From Saccharospirillum sp. (GTDB taxonomy: Bacteria; Pseudomonadota; Gammaproteobacteria; Pseudomonadales; Natronospirillaceae), in NCBI GenBank assembly GCA_022565595.1, contig JAIUML010000002.1, positions 248,001 to 312,000 on the forward strand: 64,000 nt of DNA, given 5' to 3'. Under the pieces are notes generated by a model. The model was not told the DNA's origin and ran no database searches. It was given only the letters and a program-made list of their open reading frames with translations. Position numbers and translations under genes: made by a program. Shown here in pieces: positions 1 through 8,408 of the stretch (the first letter of the stretch is position 1; every line of letters begins with the position of its first letter).

Positions 1-156
1 GTCTGGTGCGCCCTGCGCAATGCCATCGCCAGCACCGCCCGGCCGGGGCAATGCCCCAGGCTGGCCGCCCCGGCCACGCCAGAAAAGGTACTGGATGCCT
101 TGTATGACCTGAAACAGACCGAGGTAAGCGATGAGAAAACATCTGTCCTGGCATGA
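1..156 (+). CDS. xdhB: Xanthine dehydrogenase molybdenum-binding subunit XdhB, 3' end only
   Basis: Frame 1 is open from the window edge to a TGA at 154-156 and encodes about 51 C-terminal residues. The tail contains an ATPEKVLDAL-like helix, typical of the end of the large molybdopterin subunit of xanthine dehydrogenase, which oxidises hypoxanthine and xanthine to urate. It overlaps the start of xdhC by 26 bp, and the accessory gene xdhC normally follows xdhB. The assignment rests on this context and the short tail; the catalytic part lies outside the window. Confidence 0.75.
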   Translation, partial: VWCALRNAIASTARPGQCPRLAAPATPEKVLDALYDLKQTEVSDEKTSVLA

Positions 157-1024
157 AGCCCTGCATCGGGGCCAGAACAACGGCACGCCTCTGGTGTTGC
201 TGACCGTGCTGAGCACGGCCGGCTCCACCCCTCGTGATGCCACTACCAAAATGGTGGTTTCCGATGCCGAACAATGGGATACCCTGGGCGGCGGCCACCT
301 GGAATACCAGGCCATCGCGCACGCCCGCAGCCTGCTCGGCCAGGGCCGCTGCGTCACGGACATTCGCCAGTTTGATCTAGGCGCCAACCTTGGCCAATGC
401 TGTGGCGGGGCTGTTCAGGTACTGTTTGAGGTGCTGATTCCGCAACACCAGACGCTGGCAATTTTCGGTGCGGGTCATGTGGCACAGCACCTGGTCCCCA
501 TGCTGCAGCCACTGGCTTTGCGTCTGCATTGGGTCGACAGTCGCCAGGACTGGTTGCCTGAATCATCCGCTATCGGCTTGCAAACCGAATTGACGGATCA
601 GCCGGCCGATGTCATCAAGGACCTGCCTGAAGGCGCCTGGGTGCTGATATTGACACACAATCACCAACTGGATTTCGACCTGACTCAGGCGGCCCTGAAA
701 CGGCCAGACCTCGGCTACATTGGTCTGATCGGGTCCAACACCAAAGCGCGTCGTTTTCGCCAACGCCTGGAGCACCGTGGCTGGGCGCCTGAGCAAATCA
801 AACGGGTACTGTGCCCGGTCGGCCTGGCCGAGGTGCCCGGAAAGCAGCCAGCAGAAGTCGCCATTGCCATTGCCGCTCAACTGCTGCAACGCCTGCATCA
901 GAACAAGACACCGTCCGACTTCTCTCCTTCCAGAAAGACAACCGGCCTGGCCTGGCAAGACGCCCGACAACTGTCTCTAACGGACCAACGCACCGAAGGC
1001 CAGAACGACCATGCAACTGACTGA
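131..1024 (+). CDS. xdhC: Xanthine dehydrogenase accessory protein XdhC
   Basis: 297 residues, the usual family length. XdhC binds molybdenum cofactor, promotes its sulfuration and inserts it into XdhB in the cytoplasm. The N-terminal XdhC/CoxI domain carries the GSTPRDATTKM stretch and the LGQCCGG cysteine motif around residues 86-92. The C-terminal domain is Rossmann-like and opens with IFGAGHVAQ near residue 111. The ATG at 131 lies inside the xdhB tail and the stop overlaps the uraD start, so it sits in a tightly coupled purine-degradation operon. The last 40 residues are polar and less conserved. Family call is firm. Confidence 0.93.
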   Translation: MRKHLSWHEALHRGQNNGTPLVLLTVLSTAGSTPRDATTKMVVSDAEQWDTLGGGHLEYQAIAHARSLLGQGRCVTDIRQFDLGANLGQCCGGAVQVLFEVLIPQHQTLAIFGAGHVAQHLVPMLQPLALRLHWVDSRQDWLPESSAIGLQTELTDQPADVIKDLPEGAWVLILTHNHQLDFDLTQAALKRPDLGYIGLIGSNTKARRFRQRLEHRGWAPEQIKRVLCPVGLAEVPGKQPAEVAIAIAAQLLQRLHQNKTPSDFSPSRKTTGLAWQDARQLSLTDQRTEGQNDHATD

Positions 1025-1517
1025 ATTCAACCAGGCGGAGAAAGAACAGAAGGCGCAGGCGTTAAGACGATGCTGCAGCGCCGAGCGCTGGGTACAGCGA
1101 ATGCTCAAGGCGGGGCCTTTTGACAGCAAATCCGACCTGCTGGAAAGCGCTCGCATTCATTGGGCGGCCATGTCCGACGATGACTGGCTGGAAGCCTTTG
1201 AGGGCCACCCCATGATTGGCGATATGGACAGCCTGAGAAAGAAATACGCGGCCAGCAAGGGTTTGTCAGAGCGAGAGCAAAGTGGTGTCGATCAGGCCAG
1301 CGAAGCCACCCTTCAGGCCCTGTCCGATTGCAATCAGCGCTATCTTGCCCGCCACGGCTTTATTTTCATCGTCTTTGCCACTGGCAAGAGTGCTGATCAG
1401 ATGTTGTCGCTGATCCGTCAATGCCTGGAACAGTCAACCGAGAACGAACGCAAGCGGGCCGCGGCTGAACAACTGAAAATTACCCTGCTCAGACTGAACC
1501 AACTGATCGATGCTTGA
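1011..1517 (+). CDS. uraD: 2-oxo-4-hydroxy-4-carboxy-5-ureidoimidazoline (OHCU) decarboxylase
   Basis: 168 residues, full length. UraD catalyses the last step of urate breakdown, decarboxylating OHCU to S-allantoin. The family pattern is visible: GHPMIGD with the catalytic His near residue 65, the SEREQSG segment, and RHGFIFIVFATGKSADQML near residues 114-132. The ATG at 1011 overlaps the end of xdhC by 14 bp, implying translational coupling. It is followed 10 bp later by uraH, which makes its substrate, so the three urate steps are encoded together. Confidence 0.94.
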   Translation: MQLTEFNQAEKEQKAQALRRCCSAERWVQRMLKAGPFDSKSDLLESARIHWAAMSDDDWLEAFEGHPMIGDMDSLRKKYAASKGLSEREQSGVDQASEATLQALSDCNQRYLARHGFIFIVFATGKSADQMLSLIRQCLEQSTENERKRAAAEQLKITLLRLNQLIDA

Positions 1518-1527
1518 AGGAGCCCCC

Positions 1528-1857
1528 ATGAGCCATACATTGTCCACCCATGTTCTGGATACCACCCTGGGCCAACCGGCCCGAGGCATGAAACTCACCC
1601 TCTGCAGCGAAGATGGCAGCGTCCTGGCAATGGCTGAAACCAACCAGGACGGACGCTTCAATGACTGGCCCGAAACGGCCTTTCCCTCGGGAGTCTACAG
1701 CCTTACCTTCCACACCGGTGATTATCTGAAAGAGCACCATGGCAAGGCCTTCTACCCGCAGGCAACCATCTGTTTCGAACTCAGCGGTTCCGCGGCCCAT
1801 TACCATATCCCGCTATTGATCAGCCCCTTCGGCTATTCAACCTACAGAGGCAGTTGA
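1528..1857 (+). CDS. uraH: 5-hydroxyisourate hydrolase (transthyretin-like)
   Basis: 109 residues. Hydrolyses 5-hydroxyisourate, the urate oxidation product, to OHCU for UraD. The N-terminal THVLD motif and the C-terminal YRGS tetrapeptide are the two diagnostic signatures of this transthyretin-related family. The ATG at 1528 was chosen over one at 1510 because a GAAGGAG Shine-Dalgarno (about 1515-1521) sits just ahead of it and the protein then begins at the usual place. The stop is 2 bp before the puuD start. No signal peptide is seen, so it is cytoplasmic. Confidence 0.95.
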   Translation: MSHTLSTHVLDTTLGQPARGMKLTLCSEDGSVLAMAETNQDGRFNDWPETAFPSGVYSLTFHTGDYLKEHHGKAFYPQATICFELSGSAAHYHIPLLISPFGYSTYRGS

Positions 1858-1859
1858 TC

Positions 1860-3050
1860 ATGGACGTTTTTTTTGGCGAATGGGTCAGCCTGTTGCTGCG
1901 TTGGTTTCATGTCATTGCAGGCATCGCCTGGATCGGTGCCTCCTTTTATTTTATCTGGCTTGATAACCACCTGACGGAGCCACCGGACTGGAAAAAGAAA
2001 GAGGGTATAGGCGGCGATCTCTGGGCAGTCCATGGTGGCGGTTTTTACGAAGTCGCCAAATACAAGGTTGGCCCCAAAGCCATGCCGAAAACCCTGCACT
2101 GGTTCATGTGGGAAGCCTACTCAACATGGATCAGCGGCATGTTGCTGATGGTCTGGATCTACTATTTTGGCGCCCAGGCCTATCTGGTTGACCCTTCCAT
2201 ACGCGAATTAAGCACCCCTGCAGCCATTGCCCTGGGGCTGGGCTTCATTGCCTCGGGCTGGCTGATATATGAAGTCCTCTGTCGGACGCCCCTGGTAGCA
2301 AGCCGCTGGTTCACGCCTGTGTTACTGGTATTGGGAACCGCCTATGCCTATGCCCTGGTCAATACCTTCTCTGGCCGCGCCGCCTTCATTCATATGGGCG
2401 CCCTGATCGGTACCATCATGTCCGCCAATGTACTGATCAAGATCATACCCGGGCAGCGCAAGATGGTCGCTGCGGTCGCGCGCGGCGAAATGCCAGACCC
2501 GCAACCCGGGCTGGAGGGCAAACAACGCAGCGTGCACAACAACTACTTCACGCTGCCGGTCATCTTTCTGATGATCAGCAATCACTACCCGATGACCTAT
2601 CAGCCCAGCTACAGTTGGCTGATTTTAATGGCCATCATTGTTATCACTGTGGTGGTTCGACATTATTTCAACCTGAGCCATCGTGGTATCAAACGACCCA
2701 TACTGCTGGTTTGTGCCAGCCTGGCTTTTATTGCACTAGCTGGCCTGATCTCCTGGCCTGGAGGCTCCAGCCAGGGGGTCGAGTCTGATGCCGCGCTCCT
2801 TACTGACGAAGAGGGGCTGGTGCTCGTTCAGGACAAGTGCGCCACTTGCCATGCGGCCAACACCACCGATCCCATGTTTCCTAGCGCGGCCGCCGGTGTT
2901 CGTCTGGAAACCATGGATGAGATCGAACGTTGGGCAAGTCGCATCGCACACCGCACCGCAGTGACACGAGACATGCCGTTCATGAACCGAACCGAGATGA
3001 GCGATGAGCAACGTCAGGCTTTGGTAGGCTGGTTAAAGCATCGATTTTAG
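1860..3050 (+). CDS. puuD: Membrane-bound cytochrome-linked urate oxidase PuuD
   Basis: 396 residues. PuuD oxidises urate to 5-hydroxyisourate and passes electrons to the respiratory chain instead of making peroxide. The N-terminal part holds about eight membrane helices, starting with the LLRWFHVIAGIAWIGASF region that carries a conserved His. The C-terminal 90 residues form a cytochrome c domain with CATCHAAN near residue 326 and a downstream DMPFMNRT segment that can supply the axial Met. The ATG at 1860 is preferred over a TTG at 1854. It completes an xdh-uraD-uraH-puuD route from xanthine to allantoin. No regulator gene adjoins it. Confidence 0.92.
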   Translation: MDVFFGEWVSLLLRWFHVIAGIAWIGASFYFIWLDNHLTEPPDWKKKEGIGGDLWAVHGGGFYEVAKYKVGPKAMPKTLHWFMWEAYSTWISGMLLMVWIYYFGAQAYLVDPSIRELSTPAAIALGLGFIASGWLIYEVLCRTPLVASRWFTPVLLVLGTAYAYALVNTFSGRAAFIHMGALIGTIMSANVLIKIIPGQRKMVAAVARGEMPDPQPGLEGKQRSVHNNYFTLPVIFLMISNHYPMTYQPSYSWLILMAIIVITVVVRHYFNLSHRGIKRPILLVCASLAFIALAGLISWPGGSSQGVESDAALLTDEEGLVLVQDKCATCHAANTTDPMFPSAAAGVRLETMDEIERWASRIAHRTAVTRDMPFMNRTEMSDEQRQALVGWLKHRF

Positions 3051-3163
3051 TTCACAATCCGCCGGTTGAAATTTCCTGCCCCGGGTGCGACTCTGGGGCG
3101 TTGAACCTCGGCTGCCCTCCGGGAAGCCTTGCGCCAAGCCTCAATTGGAAAATGCCGTAACGG

Positions 3164-4726
3164 ATGAGCGTACAAAGCCCCTGGTTGGATAGAATACAGG
3201 CCATCAAACTGCCCGTGCTGATGCAGCAGGACGCCCTGCCCGGCCCATCAGCGCCACTGACTGACTGGATCAAGGCCGGCAGCGAAGACCCACTGCTGGC
3301 CATGCAGATCTTCCGTTACGCCAACCAGATGATGTCCAATCGCCAGGTATTGGTGCGCACCCTGGAGCATGCCGTAGCGCTGATAGGCTCTCAGCGCCTG
3401 CAACGTTTCACCGAAGCCCTGCCCAGGGTTGAACCCGGCAGCATGGCCTTTCAGGGCCTACAGAACACCGTCGGCGACAGCCTCGTCGCGGCCAGCCTGA
3501 TGCGTCAGTGGTTCGAATTGCGCCAGATCCCCTGGACCGAAGCCGACTATTGGATGACGCTCTTTTACGATGCCGGGCTCTGGGCTCTGTGGTTGCTGGA
3601 ACCCCAGATGATGGAAGGCTTCGAGTTCCGTGCCGAAAAAGGCGAAAACCGCTCGCAACTGATGGAAGGCCTGATCGGCATGCCCATTCGAGAGTGGAAC
3701 GAACAACTGTGCCGACACTTTCAGCTACCGGCGGTACCCGAAACCGGCGTCGACGATGATCAGATCATGTCGGAGAATCGCATCCAGCCACACAAACTCT
3801 CGGCCTTGAAGTTTTTTCTGCCATTCAGCCATGAACTGGCCTACCGGGTGCGGTTGTCATGGGAGTCCGAGATACTGGAAACACTGTGCCGGACCGGTGA
3901 AATAGCTCTCGGACTGACCGAGTTTCGGCCGATGTTGAAACGCTGGATAACTTCCGCCGCACGCGAGTACCAACTGCCACAGGCAGCCACGGCTGCGCGG
4001 CGTCTGCTGGCGCAACAACCGGCAGTTTCGACTCAGAAATCCCTTTCTCGACCCGGCTTCAGCGCGGCCGATCTGGCCAGAGCTGCAGCCCTGGGCCATG
4101 CCGATCAAGACGGCAAAGCTCGCAGTCGAAGCGACAAAGCGGCTGTTTCCTCCAGGAAGCCTGATCCCAAAGCACCGATGTCACCCGGCACAAAGAGTCG
4201 CGAACCCGCGCGCTATCGACACAGCATCCAACTCAATAGCTTGCGAGAAATCAGGCGGCAGTTTCGCAACAAGAAGACCTGGCATTCTCCAGTAGAGATT
4301 CAGGAAAGCGCACTCTATGGCCTGCAACAGGGCCTTGGGTTACACCGCATCGTGGTTATGGAATACGCCGAGGGCAGTTGGCGAGCATTCGACAGCGAGG
4401 GCTGCGACCATAGTCCTGGCCTGAAGCACCTGACCCTTACGGAAGAAAAAGGCTCCATGTTGGCCGCCTTCTCCAACCGTGTCACCGCCACCTGGGTGCA
4501 CAAGGGCAACCTGGTCAAGGCGGCACGTCAGCTGCCGGCTAACCTGTTCAAGGCTGCCGATGGTGCGTCCTTTTTTCTGCGCTCATTCAACATTGGCGAT
4601 GAAGTCACCATGCTGATTTATGCCGATGCCAATGACGATCCTGAACCCTTGAGCGAGCAGGACTACCAATTGTTCAGAGAATTTTGCGCCGACTGGAACA
4701 CGGCACTCAATCGGATACGACAATGA
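3164..4726 (+). CDS. HDOD-domain signalling protein
   Basis: 520 residues. The first roughly 270 residues match the HDOD fold, a degenerate HD hydrolase domain found in bacterial signalling proteins: a stretch around AMQIFRYANQM, then VRTLEHAVALIGSQRL. The middle (about 290-345) is polar and low in hydrophobics, probably a linker. The C-terminal 160 residues (HSPVEIQESALYGL onward) look like a GAF-type sensory module. HDOD proteins influence motility, biofilm and c-di-GMP signalling; the specific output cannot be read here. The stop overlaps the psd ATG in an ATGA arrangement, so psd is likely coupled to it. Confidence 0.8.
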   Translation: MSVQSPWLDRIQAIKLPVLMQQDALPGPSAPLTDWIKAGSEDPLLAMQIFRYANQMMSNRQVLVRTLEHAVALIGSQRLQRFTEALPRVEPGSMAFQGLQNTVGDSLVAASLMRQWFELRQIPWTEADYWMTLFYDAGLWALWLLEPQMMEGFEFRAEKGENRSQLMEGLIGMPIREWNEQLCRHFQLPAVPETGVDDDQIMSENRIQPHKLSALKFFLPFSHELAYRVRLSWESEILETLCRTGEIALGLTEFRPMLKRWITSAAREYQLPQAATAARRLLAQQPAVSTQKSLSRPGFSAADLARAAALGHADQDGKARSRSDKAAVSSRKPDPKAPMSPGTKSREPARYRHSIQLNSLREIRRQFRNKKTWHSPVEIQESALYGLQQGLGLHRIVVMEYAEGSWRAFDSEGCDHSPGLKHLTLTEEKGSMLAAFSNRVTATWVHKGNLVKAARQLPANLFKAADGASFFLRSFNIGDEVTMLIYADANDDPEPLSEQDYQLFREFCADWNTALNRIRQ

Positions 4727-5577
4727 CGACTACCTGGAAAGACCGACTCTTCATCGCCAGCCAATATCTGGCGCCTCAACACACCCTGTCGCGCCTCGTT
4801 GGGGCCTTGGCCGAGTCCGAATTCGGTCCCGTTCGGAACACCTTTATTCGCCAGTTTGCAGCCCGCTTCAATGTCGACATGAGCGAAGCAGAGCGCGAGT
4901 CCCTGGGTGACTACCGCAACTTCAACGACTTTTTTACCCGCGCCCTTAAAGCCGATGCCCGCCCCTTTCCCGAAATAGCTGAAGCCTTTGCCTGCCCGGT
5001 CGACGGAGCTGTTAGCCAGATTGGCCGCATTGAGGGTGAGCGCATTTTTCAGGCCAAGGGCCAGAGCTTCAACGCCACAGAGTTGCTCGGAGGCGATGCC
5101 CAACAAGCCCGATACTACCGGAATGGGCAGTTCGCCACCCTTTATCTGTCGCCGCGGGACTACCATCGCATTCACATGCCCTGCAACGGCAAGCTGCTGC
5201 GCACCACCTTCGTACCTGGCCGGCTGTTCAGCGTGAATACGGTCACGGCCGATCATGTGCCTCGCCTCTTCGCCCGCAATGAGCGTCTGGTCTGTGAGTT
5301 TGAAACTGACCACGGACGCATGATTATGGTGCTGGTGGGTGCCATGATTGTCGCCAGCATAGAAACCACCTGGGCCGGTGTTGTGGCCCCCTACCAACGG
5401 CAGATACTGCAACACCACTACGACGAACCCGATTTGCACTTGAGCCGTGGTGAAGAAATGGGTCGTTTTCGATTGGGCAGCACGGTCATTCTGATGCTTC
5501 CTGACAACAGCCTGGCCTGGTCCGCTGATCTGGTGTCGGGTGCTCAGGTCAGACTGGGGCAAGCCATGACCCGCTGA
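4723..5577 (+). CDS. psd: Phosphatidylserine decarboxylase proenzyme
   Basis: 284 residues from the ATG that overlaps the preceding stop. Psd converts phosphatidylserine to phosphatidylethanolamine at the inner membrane. The pyruvoyl cofactor is made by self-cleavage at the Ser of an LGST motif, visible as FRLGSTVIML near residue 252. Other family blocks present are RNFNDFFTRALK, CPVDGAVSQIGRI, YLSPRDYHRIHMP and the PGRLFSVN segment. An ATG at 4684 would lengthen the N-terminus by 13 unconserved residues and was rejected. The usual neighbour for this gene differs between gammaproteobacteria; here it is an HDOD gene. Confidence 0.95.
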   Translation: MTTTWKDRLFIASQYLAPQHTLSRLVGALAESEFGPVRNTFIRQFAARFNVDMSEAERESLGDYRNFNDFFTRALKADARPFPEIAEAFACPVDGAVSQIGRIEGERIFQAKGQSFNATELLGGDAQQARYYRNGQFATLYLSPRDYHRIHMPCNGKLLRTTFVPGRLFSVNTVTADHVPRLFARNERLVCEFETDHGRMIMVLVGAMIVASIETTWAGVVAPYQRQILQHHYDEPDLHLSRGEEMGRFRLGSTVILMLPDNSLAWSADLVSGAQVRLGQAMTR

Positions 5578-5728
5578 TCGAACAGGGTCCGCTTTGAGAC
5601 TTCTCTCACAGCCTGAACAATCCAATCGCTAAAGCGACAAAACTTTACCGCATCAGAGTGGTACCTTTCGCAAAGCAGACTATCTTGAAAACGTAACCAC
5701 CACCCTCTTAGCTGTGTTGTGAGGCCGA

Positions 5729-6019
5729 ATGGAACGTTTAATGATTTTCAGCGAAGCCAATATTTATATCCTGTCGAAACTGGTGGCTTTGATGCGCCGG
5801 GAAACCGGCCATCGCTATCGACTGAACACTCAGGCGGCCATCAATCAGCTGATTAATGAGGCCGCTCGGCATACAGACGTTCGTATTCAGACCTTTTACC
5901 GGCGCTTTCTGGAAAACCTGACGCCCGAGCAACGAGACATCCTGGCAGCGGCCGGTGTAGAAATGCCCTCAGACTTCTTGCCCCCCCCTTCTGCAGCCAA
6001 GGCTTCGGGTAATCGGTAA
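5729..6019 (+). CDS. Small helical protein of unknown function
   Basis: 96 residues; not recognised. The composition suggests mostly alpha-helix: an N-terminal amphipathic stretch (IYILSKLVALMRRE), a basic middle (RRETGHRYRLN), and a Pro/Ala-rich tail. There is no signal peptide or membrane segment. The ATG is preceded by GAGG (about 5721-5724) at reasonable spacing, and codon use resembles neighbours, so it is likely a real gene. It lies alone between psd and a ProQ-family gene, with about 90-150 bp on each side. No function is proposed. Confidence 0.6.
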   Translation: MERLMIFSEANIYILSKLVALMRRETGHRYRLNTQAAINQLINEAARHTDVRIQTFYRRFLENLTPEQRDILAAAGVEMPSDFLPPPSAAKASGNR

Positions 6020-6109
6020 GCCTTTCCTCCAGCCAGAACAGCGCTGCGGGTTTTCAAAACGCCAAGAACGGGGTATCCTGCGGCGCTTAACGTCTTTGCC
6101 GGATCCATC

Positions 6110-6709
6110 ATGACCGAAGAAAGCATTGCCGCGCCCGCCAAGGCGCCAACGACGCGCAAAACCGAAGCGCAGCGTAAGAAAGAACTGGAAGCCAACCGCA
6201 AGGCGCTGGACGAGTTGTGCGAACTCTTCCCTGAGGTGTTCAACCCCAGACAGCCCAAGCCGCTGAAAATAGGCATTCATGAAGATATTGCTGCGACTGG
6301 CAAGCTTTCCAAGACTCGCATTCGCCGGGCACTGAACGTCTATGTACGGTTGCGCAGCTACTATCGCTGCATGGCAGAGGGTGCAGAGCGTGTTGGCATC
6401 GATGGTCAAGCGGCCGGGCTGGTCAGTGCCGATGAAGCACTGCACGCCAGAGAAAAGCTGGACGCCATTGACAAGCGCCGTGCCGAACGCCAGAAGAACA
6501 GACCCGACACCAAGAAAAGCGGTGGCCCAGGCACACGCAACAAGCCCAGAACCGCTGCCAGCGGCGGCGCGAGTAAAGCGCGCAGCAAAGCGCCCGCCAG
6601 GGCACAAAACACGAGCAGCGCACCGGCACAGCCGGAGTCGGCGGCCTCCAGTGATGAGCGCTTGCAGCAGAAACTTCAGGCTCTGGTGAATAAACCCAGC
6701 AATCGCTGA
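6110..6709 (+). CDS. ProQ/FinO-domain RNA chaperone
   Basis: 199 residues. The region from about residue 18 to 115 is a FinO/ProQ domain: an ELCELFPEVFN opening, PLKIGIHEDI, then a helix around LSKTRIRRALNVYVRLRSYY and a following basic helix. Such proteins bind structured 3' ends of small RNAs and mRNAs and shape sRNA regulation. A long basic, Ala/Lys/Ser-rich low-complexity tail (about 125-180) follows, and the extreme C-terminus does not clearly show the Tudor-like domain of E. coli ProQ. It is monocistronic. A ProQ-type protein is notable beside the sRNA locus at 28.9 kb, but no direct link is shown. Confidence 0.85.
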   Translation: MTEESIAAPAKAPTTRKTEAQRKKELEANRKALDELCELFPEVFNPRQPKPLKIGIHEDIAATGKLSKTRIRRALNVYVRLRSYYRCMAEGAERVGIDGQAAGLVSADEALHAREKLDAIDKRRAERQKNRPDTKKSGGPGTRNKPRTAASGGASKARSKAPARAQNTSSAPAQPESAASSDERLQQKLQALVNKPSNR

Positions 6710-6718
6710 TTGCCTTGT

Positions 6719-6744
6719 CCAGGGCGGCCATCGTTCCGCCCTGG
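6719..6744 (+). terminator. Hairpin between convergent proQ-like gene and epmA
   Basis: A perfect 9-bp stem, CCAGGGCGG paired with CCGCCCTGG around an 8-nt loop, lies 10 bp after the ProQ-like stop and before the convergent epmA stop. It lacks a clear T-run on either strand, so it may be a processing or weak termination structure rather than a classic intrinsic terminator. Confidence 0.45.
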
Positions 6745-6790
6745 TAACTCAAAACCAGGCCCTGCCTCCCTTCTCTAACTGACTGGTTGG

Positions 6791-7735
6791 CTACGCCCGA
6801 TCTGCGTCGAAAGGTAAAACGTCGCTGATGCGTTTTTCTCCCGCGATGATCATCAACAGTCGATCCACCCCCAGTGCCACCCCTGCACAATCTGGCAAAC
6901 CGGCCTGCATGGCGGCCAGCAGACGTGCGTCCTGAGCGGCAGCCTGGCGCCCGAGCAGGCGACGCTGCTCGTTATCGGCTTCAAACCGGCTCCGCTGCTC
7001 TGCCGCGTCTGTCAGTTCCCAATAGCCATTGGCCAACTCCATGCCCTGCCAGTACAGCTCAAAGCGCCTGGCGAGGTGCACACCTCCGTACGCTTCCTGC
7101 CGAGCCAGTGCAGCCTGGCTGGCCGGGTAAAGCGTAACGAAGGTCAACTGATCAGGCGGCAATAGCGGCTCGACTACCACCGCCATCAGCCCGTCCAGGC
7201 AATCGTCGCGTCGCCAACGCTCGGTTTCGCACGCCAGACGCTCTGCGGCCACTTGCTGCAAGAGGGCGAGTGACGAGGTGTGAGGGTCAGGCAGATTGGC
7301 CAGACTGAACGCCTGGACGTAGCTCAAAGATTCGCTTTTCAAGTCCGGGCGGCCGGCCAGCTGCCGGCACAACTGAGCGACTTCATCCATCAAGGCGCGG
7401 TCATTCCAACCCAGACGATACCATTCCAGCAAGGTAAACTCGGCATTGTGACGCTTGCTGGTCTCATCCTTGCGAAAAACATGGCTCAACTGATAAATAT
7501 CACCACTGCCGGCAGCCAAAAGGCGCTTCATGGCGTATTCGGGAGACGTTTGCAAAAAGCGACCGTCTTCCGTACGGAAGTTTTCCAGGTGAAGGTCGGT
7601 GACACCAAAGCTGGACATGAGGGGGGTGTCGACCTCCATGACATCGCGTTCTGCAAAAAAAGCTCGAATATCGGCCAGGAACTGCGCTCTGCGACGCAGA
7701 ATCGGCAGACTGGCACTGGGTTGCCATGGCACCAT
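6791..7735 (-). CDS. epmA: Elongation factor P--(R)-beta-lysine ligase
   Basis: 314 residues, a class II lysyl-tRNA synthetase-like enzyme lacking the anticodon domain. It adenylates (R)-beta-lysine and attaches it to Lys34 of EF-P. Class II motifs are visible: motif 2 around YQLSHVFRKDETSKRHNAEF and motif 3 near GVALGVDRLLM at the C-terminus. It lies just downstream of efp on the same strand, separated by an intrinsic terminator, with epmB divergent on the other side of efp. All enzymes for EF-P beta-lysylation are therefore clustered, which is a tidier arrangement than in E. coli. Confidence 0.95.
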   Translation of the reverse strand: MVPWQPSASLPILRRRAQFLADIRAFFAERDVMEVDTPLMSSFGVTDLHLENFRTEDGRFLQTSPEYAMKRLLAAGSGDIYQLSHVFRKDETSKRHNAEFTLLEWYRLGWNDRALMDEVAQLCRQLAGRPDLKSESLSYVQAFSLANLPDPHTSSLALLQQVAAERLACETERWRRDDCLDGLMAVVVEPLLPPDQLTFVTLYPASQAALARQEAYGGVHLARRFELYWQGMELANGYWELTDAAEQRSRFEADNEQRRLLGRQAAAQDARLLAAMQAGLPDCAGVALGVDRLLMIIAGEKRISDVLPFDADRA

Positions 7736-7747
7736 CAGTACACCCCA

Positions 7748-7773
7748 TCAAAAAAGCCGCCCTGAGGCGGCTT
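7748..7773 (-). terminator. Intrinsic terminator of efp
   Basis: On the minus strand an 8-bp perfect stem (AAGCCGCC / GGCGGCTT, 4-nt loop) is followed directly by TTTTTT. It lies 24 bp after the efp stop and before epmA. It should end most efp transcripts and limit read-through into epmA, consistent with EF-P being needed in large excess over its ligase. Confidence 0.85.
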
Positions 7774-7796
7774 GATAATGTCGAAACAGACGCGGC

Positions 7797-8369
7797 TTAC
7801 TGCTTGGCGCGGCTGATGTATTCCCGGGTACGAGTATCAATCCGCACCACTTCACCCTGGTTGATGAAGAGAGGCACCTTGACCACAGCCCCGGTCGTCA
7901 GTGTAGCGGGCTTTGAGCCGCCCGTGGCGGTATCGCCTTTCAAGCCCGGGTCGGTCTCCACGATTTCCAACTCGATGTGATTGGGCGGAGAAACCGAAAT
8001 TGGGGCGCCATTAAACAGGCACACTTCGTAGGCCTGCTGCTCCTTGAGCCAGTCTTTGGTATCGCCAACGGCTTTGGCGTCAGCGGCCAACTGCTCAAAG
8101 GAACCGTCTGTTTTCATGAAGTGCCAGAACTCACCGTCGGAGTAGAGATACTCCATATCGGTATCCATCACATCCGCAGACTCGATGGACTCACCGCTTT
8201 TGAAGGTGCGCTCCCAGACACGGCCGGTGATCAGGTTTTTCAGTTTTACTCGGTTAAAGGCCTGGCCTTTTCCGGGTTTGACGAATTCGTTTTCGACGAT
8301 GGTGCAGGGGTCGCCCTCGAGAAGAACTTTCAGACCCGAGCGAAATTCGTTGGTAGAATAGTTAGCCAT
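7797..8369 (-). CDS. efp: Translation elongation factor P
   Basis: 190 residues, standard length, three OB-like domains. EF-P binds stalled ribosomes between P and E sites and rescues polyproline synthesis. The loop with the modified residue is PGKGQAF, with Lys34 present, matching the EpmA/EpmB beta-lysylation type rather than the rhamnosylated Arg32 type of Pseudomonas. That is a clear difference from Pseudomonas despite the shared synteny elsewhere in this window. Divergent from epmB, with only about 40 bp between starts. Confidence 0.97.
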   Translation of the reverse strand: MANYSTNEFRSGLKVLLEGDPCTIVENEFVKPGKGQAFNRVKLKNLITGRVWERTFKSGESIESADVMDTDMEYLYSDGEFWHFMKTDGSFEQLAADAKAVGDTKDWLKEQQAYEVCLFNGAPISVSPPNHIELEIVETDPGLKGDTATGGSKPATLTTGAVVKVPLFINQGEVVRIDTRTREYISRAKQ

Positions 8370-8408
8370 TAACCTGTTCCTGTAGACTGAGACTTGCTAA
8401 AGACGCCT